The notes under the pieces are model-generated. The model did no database searches. It was not told the origin of the DNA and worked only from the letters and a program-made list of their open reading frames with translations. This document shows, in pieces, positions 1 through 7,445 of a DNA stretch of 14,366 nucleotides. This stretch comes from JASSUD01 sp031963365 (GTDB lineage Bacteria; Pseudomonadota; Gammaproteobacteria; Burkholderiales; Burkholderiaceae). The translations under genes and the position numbers were made by a program. Position 1 is the first letter of the stretch. Each line of letters begins with the position of its first letter. The DNA lies in the NCBI GenBank assembly GCA_031963365.1, contig JASSUF010000057.1:1-14366 (forward strand). Direction: 5' to 3'.

Positions 1-9
1 TGCCGCCAT
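1..9 (-). CDS. Possible start of the next gene of the polyketide cluster (cut by window edge)
   Basis: On the minus strand the polyketide synthase stop TGA is followed by one base and then ATG GCG GCA, giving Met-Ala-Ala before the window ends. An AGG seven bases before the ATG could serve as ribosome binding site. The reading TGA-G-ATG would allow translational coupling, as is common between consecutive synthase genes. Only three codons are visible, so the product cannot be named. That it continues the assembly line is inference from position. Confidence 0.35.
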
Positions 10-10
10 C

Positions 11-3000
11 TCACAACCTAGCTTCAGCGTCTAGATGGGGGCGCCGTACGCTTACCTTCGTTAGCGCTTCCTCCACGTTTTTTAGCGATGTGGAGCGATT
101 ACCGCTCGTTTCCGATCTCGGCAAATCCACTGTGCTGACTGTTTCGTGATTTACCGCTGGCACGCATTGATCATCGCTCTCCGACCTTGGCCCATCATTG
201 GGCAAGTTAGCCTCAAGCGTTTGCAATGAAATGCCACTTGGTTTACCTGTCACAATTTGTGCAGTGGATAAAATTTCCGGCTTGTTAACCGCCTCCGTGT
301 ATGCTCTCTTCAGCTGCACTATCCCCGGTACGGCCCCCGCACCTCTCACTATTTGCTCTTGTCCTGGCTTCAGCGCCCAATAACGCTCTTTCGCAAATGA
401 GTAGGTCGGTAGACTAATCCGCTGTTGTTCCTTTTGACCATACAACACCTTCCACTCTATCTCTAATCCCTGCACCCACAACTGCGCCAGTTCGTCCAGT
501 CTGTCCTGAGCCACGCATGCCTCGATGGACTTTTGAGAATCTTTATTGACTTGCTCTGCTAGTGCTTTTTGACCAGGCTTAAGCTCACCCTGATAAGCGC
601 CCTCTTGAAGCGCTTCACCTCGACTGTAACGCAACAGCTGCTGCTTAAGCTCATGCATGGATTTCACAACAAGCGCTAAGCGCACCCCAAACGCCTCGCG
701 CCCCACCTGAAGTGTGTACGCTACATCACCTAAATTCGCCTCAGCATGGTGCTCCAAGTATGCCAGCAACTGCTGCGCTTGGTCCCGCAGCCGCTCTTCA
801 TTTTTGGCCGACAGCACCACAATCACCGGACCAGTTAACATCGTTGGCGCTTTCTGTGGCGCAATATATTCCTCTACAATGACATGCGCATTGGTGCCAC
901 TAAAACCAAATGAGCTGACGCCGGCTCGCTTTAGCCCTACCGGCCACGCTTGGTTTTGAGCCACGACCTGCACCGGCAAACGCTCCCAAGGAATATGCGA
1001 GTTTGGTGTCTCAAAATGCAATTGCGCGGGTATGGCTGCCTGCTGCATTGATAAGACAGTCTTAACTAGCCCAGCAATGCCTGCCGCCGCTTCCAGATGA
1101 CCTATGACACTCTTGAGCGAGCCAATTAGAAGGGGGCGCTCGGCTGATCGCTCACGCCCAAGTACCTGGGCAGCCGCCATCACCTCGATCGGATCGCCCA
1201 GTTTGGTGCCCGTGCCATGCGCCTCTAAGTAGTCAATTTCGTGCGGCGCTACGCCCGCTTGGGCTAACGCTGCTTCGATCACGGCTTGCTGTGCCAACTG
1301 GTTGGGTGCCGTTAAGCCACTACTGCTGCCATCCTGATTGATCGCGCTGCCTCGAATTACTGCGATGATCGGGTCTTTATCCGCTTGCGCATCGGATAAG
1401 CGCTTTAAAACCACTGCCGCGCAACCTTCTCCTCGTACATATCCATTCGCTGATTCATCGAACGTTTTGCAGCGTCCATCAGGTGAGAGCATGCCGGCCT
1501 GTTCGTAGGCTAGGAATCGTTTTTCATCAAGCAGTAGATTAACCCCAGCGGCCAGGGCAAGGTTACATTCACCGCTTAACAGGCTACGACATGCGGTATG
1601 CACTGCTACAAGTGATGAACTACATGCCGTATCAACACTGAGCGCGGGGCCCTGCCAATCAAGGAAATATGACAACCGACCCGCTGCTATTGAACTTGCG
1701 TTACCGGTGGCAAAGTGAGCATTAATATCCGCTTTGCACCCATTCGAGGCAATGATGTCTTCATAGTCACTGCTCATCATGCCCACGAAAATCCCACTGC
1801 GCGTGCCACGCAGCCTGCTCGGTGCAAGCGCAGCAGACTCTAGCGCTTCCCATGTAACCTCTAGCAACAAACGTTGCTGTGGGTCCAATAATTCGGCCTC
1901 ACGGGGTGAAATACGGAAAAATCCCGCATCGAAACAATCCACGTCCTCTAAAAAACCGCCCTGCCAACGACAGGGCTCCGCTCGATTTCCCCACCGTAAC
2001 TGCCGCTTAGCAGGCAATGTACCCACTGCATCATGCGCTGACAGCAATGTTTGCCAAAATTGAGTGGGATTATTTGCTTTTTCAGGAAAACGGCAGGCTA
2101 GGCCAATGATCGCAACGGCCTCTTGCTGAGGGACTGATTTCTGCTGTGCACTATCAGTTGTTGCAACATGACTTGCAGGAAGAGGTGGGGCGCTGGCCTC
2201 TGGTATTGGAGCGGCGGCGGGATGAGACGTTGGTTGAACATTAGACTGGGCCATAAAATAGCCAATGACCGCTTCAGGCGTTCCGTAACTAAAGAAGAAC
2301 GTCGAGGGTAACGATTCTCCGAGGCGCGAACTCAGCAACATTCTTAATTCAAGCAGCTCGAGTGAACTCAGTCCCATTTCCATCAACGGTATTTGAGCGC
2401 CGTAGGCATCCGCTCGCTGACTGCCCAATACCTGCAGCATGATGCCAGATACGATTGCCTCAATCTGATCAGTGTGTGTAATGCGCGCAGACTCCATCTG
2501 CGGAGTGTTGATCGTTGTCTGCGGCGCTTCGATTTCGGCGGCAGCTAATTTTCCGGCACGCAATGGATATTCGATGAGAATTCCCGCACCTTCATTGTCG
2601 GTATCCTCTAGTCGGAATCTGTTGAGCACTTCGCATAGGATGGCACCATGCGAGGTGTGGAAATGCAGCATCGGATCGATCAACTGTCCTCGCTCGTTAC
2701 GTGAGCGAACGTAGTCAGCAAGGCTATATCGTGCTTTATGCCGGATAAAATTTGCGCAGCGCGTGACACCAGCGACCGTATCCACCCCATCTAAGGTAGC
2801 GCTATGGGCGAGGATCAGGCCAATGAGTGCATCACTGAATCCGCGTCCTTGCATCTCAGGCGCAACAAATAATCCCAATAGCTGCACGCAGCGGCCTTCT
2901 GGCTGATACAAGTGCGCCATATCTTTGTAGCAGGCGCTGCGCAGCACCTCCAAAGAGTCGATGCGCTGTGTATAGAGCGCCGCCACAATTTGTCCCTCGA

Positions 3001-4069
3001 ACTCCAGCACCCACTGCTGCTGGGCAAGATGGCATACGCGGCGCTTTATCTCTGCTATGGGGGTATAGAGTGCTTTAGGCTGAGATATCCGGTCGAGCTG
3101 CTTTAGCCGGGCCAGATCAGAGCGCAGTGGATGTCTCACTGTATAAGGTTGAGGGATGAATCGATGCAGCGAAATACGGGTAAAGTCCATCTGTTTGGGA
3201 ATCGCTTGGGACATCCCCTCTTCAGGAAACAGACCTGCTTCTGCGGCCGCCATTAAAAAAATTGGGGCAGTGACCAATTGCTGGCCAGAGAAGGCGTGAT
3301 AGGCATCAAAATGTGCGCTTTCCGTGAACGCGCCTAAGCGCTTGACTGTGGTGGGTTGCAGACAATGAACTTCCAATACAAGCAGGCCAACACGGGAAAT
3401 GACTTGACGCCAGCGGCGCAGATGCTCGACTAACCCTTGCACGGCCTCCACGGGCTTGACCTCACTGCCGTCACGCGCCACATATACGCCTGTGCTATTC
3501 AACTCCTGCCGTCGACGCGCCGCTCTCTTATCTTTCAGCGGCAGAAAGGGGCGATCATGGTCTAAAAACGAGCGCACATGCAGAATATTTTCTGGATCCG
3601 TGATCCCAGCTGCAGCCAGATCGATAATCAGTTGCTGCGGGTCTGCAATATCTGCTCGCACAAGCACATGCGGCAAATCAGCCAACATTTTTTCGGTGGC
3701 TTCTAGCGCCAGCACGTTGTAATCCGCTCCGATAAGCGTGAGCGGGTATTCCTCCAGGGCCTGACCTCTGGCTGAGCGCGTTTTGACAAGCTCGTAGATG
3801 CGGCGTAGCAAACTACCGTCACCACACCCCATGTCTGCAATATAACGCGGCTGCTCAGACAACGGAAATTGATCAAAAATATGCAAAATAAGCGCATCTA
3901 GTTCGGCAAAGTGACTTTGATGCTGCACCCCACTCGCTGTGACATTCAAGGTGCGGTCTATATGCGCTTCGTGGCCCTGTTTGTCCGCCCCGAATACCGA
4001 CTCCGCCCTGCCAAACAATAAATCATCGATGCCGCGAAACATCGCCGCATAAGAGACCACGACACCCAA
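11..4069 (-). CDS. Trans-AT type polyketide synthase loading protein: methyltransferase (C-terminal part)-GNAT-ACP-ketosynthase
   Basis: This 1352-residue frame begins at a TTG chosen only because a stop lies upstream in the same frame. Domains in order: SAM-dependent methyltransferase core (about 20-290, glycine-rich motif IADMGCGDG at 78-86, and a SFLDHDRPF segment at 167-175 typical of the SxtA/AprA loading methyltransferases); GNAT-like domain (about 300-485, LFVAPEMQGRG at 400-410); acyl carrier protein (about 533-608, phosphopantetheine Ser569 in GLSSLE); proline/alanine-rich linker; ketosynthase (about 651-1075) with Cys816 in DTACSSS, His951 in EAHGTGT and His991 in GHLEAAAG. A post-ketosynthase linker ends in PTYSFAKERYW near 1221-1231. 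No acyltransferase, ketoreductase or thioesterase follows, which points to a trans-AT system. The last 120 residues hold no domain I recognise and may be a docking tail. In SxtA-like proteins the methyltransferase and GNAT make and decarboxylate a methylmalonyl-ACP to give a propionyl starter; the same role here is inference. Confidence 0.9.
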   Translation of the reverse strand: MGVVVSYAAMFRGIDDLLFGRAESVFGADKQGHEAHIDRTLNVTASGVQHQSHFAELDALILHIFDQFPLSEQPRYIADMGCGDGSLLRRIYELVKTRSARGQALEEYPLTLIGADYNVLALEATEKMLADLPHVLVRADIADPQQLIIDLAAAGITDPENILHVRSFLDHDRPFLPLKDKRAARRRQELNSTGVYVARDGSEVKPVEAVQGLVEHLRRWRQVISRVGLLVLEVHCLQPTTVKRLGAFTESAHFDAYHAFSGQQLVTAPIFLMAAAEAGLFPEEGMSQAIPKQMDFTRISLHRFIPQPYTVRHPLRSDLARLKQLDRISQPKALYTPIAEIKRRVCHLAQQQWVLEFEGQIVAALYTQRIDSLEVLRSACYKDMAHLYQPEGRCVQLLGLFVAPEMQGRGFSDALIGLILAHSATLDGVDTVAGVTRCANFIRHKARYSLADYVRSRNERGQLIDPMLHFHTSHGAILCEVLNRFRLEDTDNEGAGILIEYPLRAGKLAAAEIEAPQTTINTPQMESARITHTDQIEAIVSGIMLQVLGSQRADAYGAQIPLMEMGLSSLELLELRMLLSSRLGESLPSTFFFSYGTPEAVIGYFMAQSNVQPTSHPAAAPIPEASAPPLPASHVATTDSAQQKSVPQQEAVAIIGLACRFPEKANNPTQFWQTLLSAHDAVGTLPAKRQLRWGNRAEPCRWQGGFLEDVDCFDAGFFRISPREAELLDPQQRLLLEVTWEALESAALAPSRLRGTRSGIFVGMMSSDYEDIIASNGCKADINAHFATGNASSIAAGRLSYFLDWQGPALSVDTACSSSLVAVHTACRSLLSGECNLALAAGVNLLLDEKRFLAYEQAGMLSPDGRCKTFDESANGYVRGEGCAAVVLKRLSDAQADKDPIIAVIRGSAINQDGSSSGLTAPNQLAQQAVIEAALAQAGVAPHEIDYLEAHGTGTKLGDPIEVMAAAQVLGRERSAERPLLIGSLKSVIGHLEAAAGIAGLVKTVLSMQQAAIPAQLHFETPNSHIPWERLPVQVVAQNQAWPVGLKRAGVSSFGFSGTNAHVIVEEYIAPQKAPTMLTGPVIVVLSAKNEERLRDQAQQLLAYLEHHAEANLGDVAYTLQVGREAFGVRLALVVKSMHELKQQLLRYSRGEALQEGAYQGELKPGQKALAEQVNKDSQKSIEACVAQDRLDELAQLWVQGLEIEWKVLYGQKEQQRISLPTYSFAKERYWALKPGQEQIVRGAGAVPGIVQLKRAYTEAVNKPEILSTAQIVTGKPSGISLQTLEANLPNDGPRSESDDQCVPAVNHETVSTVDLPRSETSGNRSTSLKNVEEALTKVSVRRPHLDAEARL

Positions 4070-4093
4070 AGCCCCGCTGCTTGCCAGTAAGGC

Positions 4094-4096
4094 TCA
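4094..4096 (-). other. In-frame TGA interrupting the polyketide synthase gene
   Basis: The minus strand reads GGT TGA GCC TTA here, and the frame stays open on both sides (4663 down to 4097, then 4093 down to 11). In my recalled SxtA sequence the aligned residue is Arg, with 18 further residues to a shared SYxxM; the spacing here is the same. One C-to-T change in CGA would give this TGA. The break may be a recent nonsense mutation, a sequencing error, or a site of readthrough or reinitiation. The downstream TTG start has only a poorly spaced GGGG before it. Confidence 0.8.
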
Positions 4097-4663
4097 ACCG
4101 CTTGGCGTGAGCTGAAAGCCAGCGGTATTCAATTGTCCCCACTGACGTTGCACAAACAAATTCTGAATCGCTTGTAATGCAGCGACTGAGATTCCATTTG
4201 GCTGAGCCTGTTCCAGTCCATCACTACCTAACACAGATAGCCTGGCCAGCAACGGAGCCAATAAAGCCCCATCCAACACACTCGCTACAGCTGGCTCCAC
4301 GCCAGACCAGTTCGCACCACAGCGTTCTAACCAACGCAACAAACTTTCGGGTTGCTCAGCCTTTAATGACTCTGCCATCGGCAGGTCTACCAGATCCATT
4401 AGATCGTTTGGCAATTGCCGGGCAAAGACAGCACTTTGAGTCGCCTCATAACGGTCCGGTTCAATCCATTCCAGCCAACCCAATTCGTATAAAAGCCGAG
4501 CGGCCACATGTAAATGTCCTACATTGCCCCGATAGCGTGAGGCCAGCTTCTTGAGCGCAATTGGCCGTACTGACAATACTTCGAAAAGCCCATGTCGCGC
4601 AAATGCGCTGATGACAGGCGCTGCTACCCATCCATTGGCTAATCCATTGATAATGTCCAGCAT
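4094..4663 (-). CDS. N-terminal part of the same SxtA-like methyltransferase, ended by an in-frame TGA
   Basis: This 189-residue frame starts at an ATG with a strong Shine-Dalgarno AGGAG about eight bases upstream, so it is the true start of the synthase. From memory it resembles the first 190 or so residues of SxtA: a helical region with a winged-helix-like start (INGLANGWVAAPVISAFAR, then HGLFEVLS and LLYELGWLEWIE) that precedes the SAM-binding core. It ends in FQLTPSG, where SxtA has a similar LTELG followed by Arg. The frame continues without shift into the 1352-residue frame across nine codons (TGA plus eight). Read as one gene the protein would have 1550 residues. On its own this fragment has no SAM-binding motif and should not be active. 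Confidence 0.8.
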   Translation of the reverse strand: MLDIINGLANGWVAAPVISAFARHGLFEVLSVRPIALKKLASRYRGNVGHLHVAARLLYELGWLEWIEPDRYEATQSAVFARQLPNDLMDLVDLPMAESLKAEQPESLLRWLERCGANWSGVEPAVASVLDGALLAPLLARLSVLGSDGLEQAQPNGISVAALQAIQNLFVQRQWGQLNTAGFQLTPSG

Positions 4664-5050
4664 AAAAGCGCTCCTAAAATTCTGCTTTTGTAGATAAAAA
4701 ATAATTGCATATACACTATGTGGACCCAGCTTCGGACTAGACAGAATGTATTAGAAAGTAGAATTTATTTTTTGACCGAGTATTTTTTTGGGTATCTTGT
4801 AACTTCTGCTAACCCACACAAGTCTATTTACTAAGCATGATGCGCTTTCTGATCAAATTTCGAGACCTTTTTGAAGTGCTAATACTATTTGTTTTCTCCT
4901 ATGGCTAAAATCAATACATTTACTGATATTTAAGCTCCTTTAAGCCTTTTTCTCAGATTCCTGACAAAGGTGAGTAAGCTTCGATACTGACTAAGTAGCG
5001 ACTCATCCTATATCTCATCAAAGAAAATAAGCCATAAATCAATTCTCTCA
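4664..5050. other. AT-rich intergenic spacer upstream of the polyketide gene
   Basis: No open frame here looks like a gene. The stretch is visibly richer in A and T than its neighbours and must hold the promoter for the minus-strand synthase, but I see no convincing -35/-10 pair. The end near 5050 runs into a tRNA 3' fragment. Confidence 0.5.
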
Positions 5051-5051
5051 G

Positions 5052-5076
5052 GGTTCAAATCCTATCACCCCGACCA
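5052..5076 (+). other. tRNA 3'-end fragment (proline type), possible attachment site
   Basis: The bases read GGTTCAAATCC (T-arm and loop) followed by TATCACCCCGACCA, which is a 3' acceptor strand with encoded CCA. The CACCCCG acceptor strand would pair with a CGGGGTG 5' end, as in many betaproteobacterial proline tRNAs. No such 5' half, D-arm or anticodon arm is present upstream, so this is a fragment. Integrative elements often recombine at tRNA 3' ends and leave such copies. A shorter copy of the same end lies at 6359-6374. Confidence 0.65.
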
Positions 5077-5095
5077 CAGATACTGCACAGTAATA

Positions 5096-5509
5096 CTAAA
5101 TGGGTGACATTGCTGTTACGCCTTGTTCGTTCAATAGCCGAATAGCTTTTTTATCAAACGATACAAAGACTGTTTTACCACGTGTCATAGCTCTTCCAGT
5201 ATACGCATTCACCCCGTCAGCAAAATCACCACCGCGTTGCAGCATTTCAATTCCCGCCTCTATCTCGTCTTCTTTGATGTTGAGTTTAGGATCGCTGTTA
5301 AGCAACGTCTCGATAACTGACCAAATTTTTTCGGTAGTTAACTTATAAAGAGAAGTGAGCACCCAAACCAATTCACAAAATACATGGGTAGGAATAATGA
5401 TCTCGTCCGCAGCATTAAACAGTACAGCCACAGCTTCATTTTGAATTTTGTCCGCCTCGGATTTAACTAGAAATCTCAGCAAAATATTGGTGTCTATAAC
5501 GGCTTTCAT
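5096..5509 (-). CDS. vapC: PIN-domain toxin, VapC-like ribonuclease
   Basis: A 137-residue PIN-domain protein of normal VapC length. The acidic metal-binding residues expected of the family are visible: Asp6 in the N-terminal AVIDTNILLRF, Glu46 in FCELVWVL, Asp95/Asp98 in GGDFADGV and Asp119 in VSFDKKA. Such toxins cleave RNA, often tRNA, when their antitoxin is lost. The ATG start overlaps the stop of the upstream antitoxin gene as ATGA, so the two are translationally coupled. The catalytic set looks complete, so the toxin is probably functional. The exact RNA target cannot be read from the sequence. Confidence 0.85.
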   Translation of the reverse strand: MKAVIDTNILLRFLVKSEADKIQNEAVAVLFNAADEIIIPTHVFCELVWVLTSLYKLTTEKIWSVIETLLNSDPKLNIKEDEIEAGIEMLQRGGDFADGVNAYTGRAMTRGKTVFVSFDKKAIRLLNEQGVTAMSPI

Positions 5510-5775
5510 TGCTCACTCTCTAATCCCGAAATGCCGCTTTTAACATAAGCATCCTTAATCGCATTTTGAATATCATCATCGCTGTAGTTCGTGCTGACTT
5601 CAATGCAGCCTTTCAAGGCATCGAGCGGAGTGAAGTTAGCTTTAGATTGAATTTTTACAGCATTGCCCATCAGTTTTGTTACCACTACTTGATCGCCGGG
5701 CTTCGCGCATATATGTTCAAGAAATGGCTTACTAAGAGTAAATTGACCTTTACCTGTTAGCTTCATTACATTCAT
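5506..5775 (-). CDS. vapB: AbrB/SpoVT-type antitoxin, VapB-like
   Basis: An 89-residue protein when started at the ATG at 5775, which has AGGAG seven bases upstream; a longer frame to 5823 would lie across the promoter and is rejected. The N-terminus (MNVMKLTGKGQFTLSKPFLEHICAKPGD, in part) fits a swapped-hairpin AbrB-like DNA-binding domain, with the usual turn of a K/R-G-Q strand followed by a PGD turn. The C-terminal half is acidic (STNYSDDDIQNAIKD) and should wrap the toxin. It overlaps vapC by four bases. It is likely autoregulated through the palindrome just upstream. Confidence 0.8.
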   Translation of the reverse strand: MNVMKLTGKGQFTLSKPFLEHICAKPGDQVVVTKLMGNAVKIQSKANFTPLDALKGCIEVSTNYSDDDIQNAIKDAYVKSGISGLESEQ

Positions 5776-5794
5776 ATCGTCTCTCCTGTCACAT

Positions 5795-5836
5795 AATTTG
5801 TAATGGTAATTATAAATTAGCATTACAAATTTGCAA
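5795..5836 (-). promoter_or_regulatory. vapBC promoter and palindromic operator
   Basis: A perfect 11-base inverted repeat (AATTTGTAATG at 5795-5805 and CATTACAAATT at 5821-5831) is separated by 15 bases. On the minus strand a -10 box TATAAT lies in the spacer (5814-5809), with TTGCAA (5836-5831) 16 bases upstream as a possible -35. A repressor bound to both arms would cover the promoter, as expected for autoregulation by the AbrB-like antitoxin. Confidence 0.7.
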
Positions 5837-6000
5837 CCTCTATTTTTTGTGAGCCCTACGCACAGTAGAGCGCATGGCCCGGGTTAGGCTGTTGTGCTAT
5901 TGGCTTAAAAAATGAGCTCAACCAGGTATGCTTACTTAGTGGTGGATAGTGGAGATACATCGGTTTGTGTGTGGCAATTGGTAAATCAGCTTAAGAAATT

Positions 6001-6335
6001 TTAAGATTGAGCGTGAACATGGCTTGCTGGCTTAACGGACAAGCGCATATCAACGACTTTCATGACCGCCAGCAATGTTTTTAGCGTTAGGTTACCTTTT
6101 GGTGAAAGAGCGCGAAAAAGAGATTCACGGTTAATACCCGCATCGCTTGCTACGGCACCAAGACCGCCATAAGCTTCTGCAACAGTACGCAAGGCTAACA
6201 AACCAGCAGCTCGCTCATCAGGATTGTCAGAGATTCCATTGCTTCTTTTAAATATTCAGCTGCTAGCTCAGGATTTGCGCGTAGTTCAGCTAGCTCTCGT
6301 TCATGATGGAATACAGTACCATTTAATTTTTTCAT
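6001..6335 (-). pseudogene. HigA-like addiction-module antidote gene broken by a frameshift
   Basis: Starting at the ATG at 6335 (GGAG seven bases upstream) the minus strand encodes MKKLNGTVFHHERELAELRA and onward to EAMESL, then would stop at TAG. One base shift near 6229/6228 restores a long frame reading DNPDERAAGLLALRTVAEAY and on through a helix-turn-helix (GAVASDAGINRESLFRAL) to the stop at 6001. Joined, it matches the whole family of small antidote proteins paired with RelE/HigB-like toxins (about 100 residues). The simplest cause is loss of one base after CT. No toxin gene is next to it: the 142 bases upstream do not encode one. It is probably a dead remnant, though an internal TTG at 6201 could still give a truncated helix-turn-helix protein. 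Confidence 0.85.
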
Positions 6336-6358
6336 ACTTGTCTCCGTTTCCATTCTGA

Positions 6359-6374
6359 CCTCTCACCCCGACCA
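6359..6374 (+). repeat. Second copy of tRNA 3' end (CCTCTCACCCCGACCA)
   Basis: Matches 15 of 16 bases of the tRNA fragment end at 5061-5076 in the same orientation. Together they bracket vapBC and the broken antidote gene. The bases also lie in a hairpin, with CCTCTC at 6359-6364 pairing GAGAGG at 6375-6380. Interpretation as an attachment-site remnant is inference. Confidence 0.5.
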
Positions 6375-6477
6375 GAGAGGGCCATGACAACATATAGTGA
6401 CACGCACGTGCCACATTCCAAGATCCTGATAGAGAATTGAATGAAATCGGAACTATCGACGAACCCCTGGCAATTTT

Positions 6478-6963
6478 CTATGTTCCAAGCGGTAGATATA
6501 AGGTCATTGGATTATCTTGGCATGCACTAAATCCATAGTGCTCATAAAATGCTTTGGCTTTTTCTCCCTTCGCATCAACCACCAATGCATAGGCTGCAAT
6601 TTGCTCACGCGCTTTTAAACAACGCTCAACGGCGCAACCGATGAGGAACCGTCCTAGTCCGCGGCCTTGATGATCTGCATGCACAGCTAAACGCCCCATG
6701 CGAAAACAGGGTACCGGATAGCGCGGCAGCTTTTTTTGTGCACGCTCATCTAGCTGAAACACGTCTATTTGCGCAGCGCTCAGACTGTAATAGCCCAATA
6801 TAGCCCGAGGGGCTTCACTATCAACTAACACCCGCACTACAGCAATACCTTTTTTGCTTTGCTGAATAGCAAAGCGTTTTAGGTATTCGTCAAGTTCATT
6901 TACCCCAGAAGTAAAAGACACACGGTCATGGTCGTTTGCATCAAGACTCTTTTCTTCAAACAC
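6478..6963 (-). CDS. GNAT acetyltransferase toxin, TacT-like
   Basis: A 161-residue GNAT protein. The acetyl-CoA loop is QGRGLG at 99-104, after FRMGRLAVHADH, and the likely catalytic Tyr143 lies in EHYGF, as in TacT and related toxins that acetylate aminoacyl-tRNA and block translation. It starts at GTG (6963) and overlaps the upstream DUF1778 gene by eight bases (GTGTTTGA), which argues for coupled translation. Length, motifs and partner all fit a type II toxin. The amino acid on the target tRNA cannot be judged from sequence. The gene looks intact. Confidence 0.87.
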   Translation of the reverse strand: MFEEKSLDANDHDRVSFTSGVNELDEYLKRFAIQQSKKGIAVVRVLVDSEAPRAILGYYSLSAAQIDVFQLDERAQKKLPRYPVPCFRMGRLAVHADHQGRGLGRFLIGCAVERCLKAREQIAAYALVVDAKGEKAKAFYEHYGFSACQDNPMTLYLPLGT

Positions 6964-7225
6964 GTTTCACCTTACGTGAAATATCTAATGCATTTTGCAA
7001 AGCAATGTTGGGGGTAAATGTGGCATTCAGTGCGGATGTGAGTGCTTCAAAATCACGATTGGTCATCGTAATGCGTTCTTCTCGATCCAACAACTCTTGA
7101 GCCTTTTCTTTAGCTGCCATGCGCATAAATGCTGCCATTGTCGTCCCCATTAAAACAGCTGCGCGGGAAACCATATTTTTTTCTTCTTGATTCATAGTTA
7201 AATCAAAGCGAGCGGGAATAGCCAT
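6956..7225 (-). CDS. DUF1778 ribbon-helix-helix antitoxin, TacA-like
   Basis: An 89-residue protein starting at the ATG preceded by GGAGG; a TTG four codons further upstream lies inside that ribosome binding site and is rejected. The N-terminus (AIPARFDLTMNQEEKNMVSR) has the strand followed by two helices of ribbon-helix-helix DNA-binding antitoxins, with a conserved-looking AAFMRMAAKEKA helix. The C-terminal tail (FEALTSALNATFTPNIALQ, in part) is where the family binds and blocks the GNAT toxin. It is first in a two-gene operon with the toxin and should repress it through the palindrome upstream. Confidence 0.85.
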   Translation of the reverse strand: MAIPARFDLTMNQEEKNMVSRAAVLMGTTMAAFMRMAAKEKAQELLDREERITMTNRDFEALTSALNATFTPNIALQNALDISRKVKRV

Positions 7226-7249
7226 GCTAACCTCCAAAATTTACGGAAA

Positions 7250-7280
7250 ATTACTGTATACGGTATTTTACCGCATATTT
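7250..7280 (-). promoter_or_regulatory. Probable operator of the DUF1778/GNAT pair
   Basis: A palindrome CGGTA-TTT-TACCG (7261-7273) lies about 35 bases before the antitoxin start and is flanked by weaker symmetric bases (TATA before, CATA after). Small symmetric sites of this kind are typical operators of ribbon-helix-helix antitoxins. No clear -35/-10 assignment is made. Confidence 0.5.
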
Positions 7281-7445
7281 CTCCGGCAAACAAATACATA
7301 TTTATGTACTGGAAGCACTAACAGGACTCATCCATTGATATTTCCTCGCGCTTAAAGGCCTGATGAAATACTAACACAAAAAAACAACTAATCAGTTGAT
7401 TTATATATTTTTTATTTGCATAATTACTTCTCGCTGGCTGCACCT

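Noticed and set aside
3703..3897. Frames antisense or shifted inside the polyketide synthase, including 198-383, 714-959, 1779-2063 and 2472-2714
   Set aside because: They lie within a strongly supported large coding region and show no family features.
4094..4096. Use of TGA as a sense codon in this genome
   Set aside because: Other genes here, such as vapB, pilB and pilD, end properly at TGA, so general reassignment is unlikely.
5052..5076. Complete tRNA gene
   Set aside because: Only the T-loop and 3' acceptor strand are present; the expected CGGGGTG 5' end, D-arm and anticodon arm are not in the preceding 100 bases.
5509..5823. Longer antitoxin frame beginning at 5823
   Set aside because: It would run through the palindromic operator and -10 box; the ATG at 5775 has a good ribosome binding site and starts at the family's usual N-terminus.
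5832..6000. Small frame reading ALRTVERMARVRLLCYWLKK on the plus strand
   Set aside because: Short, no ribosome binding site and no family recognised; treated as non-coding spacer.
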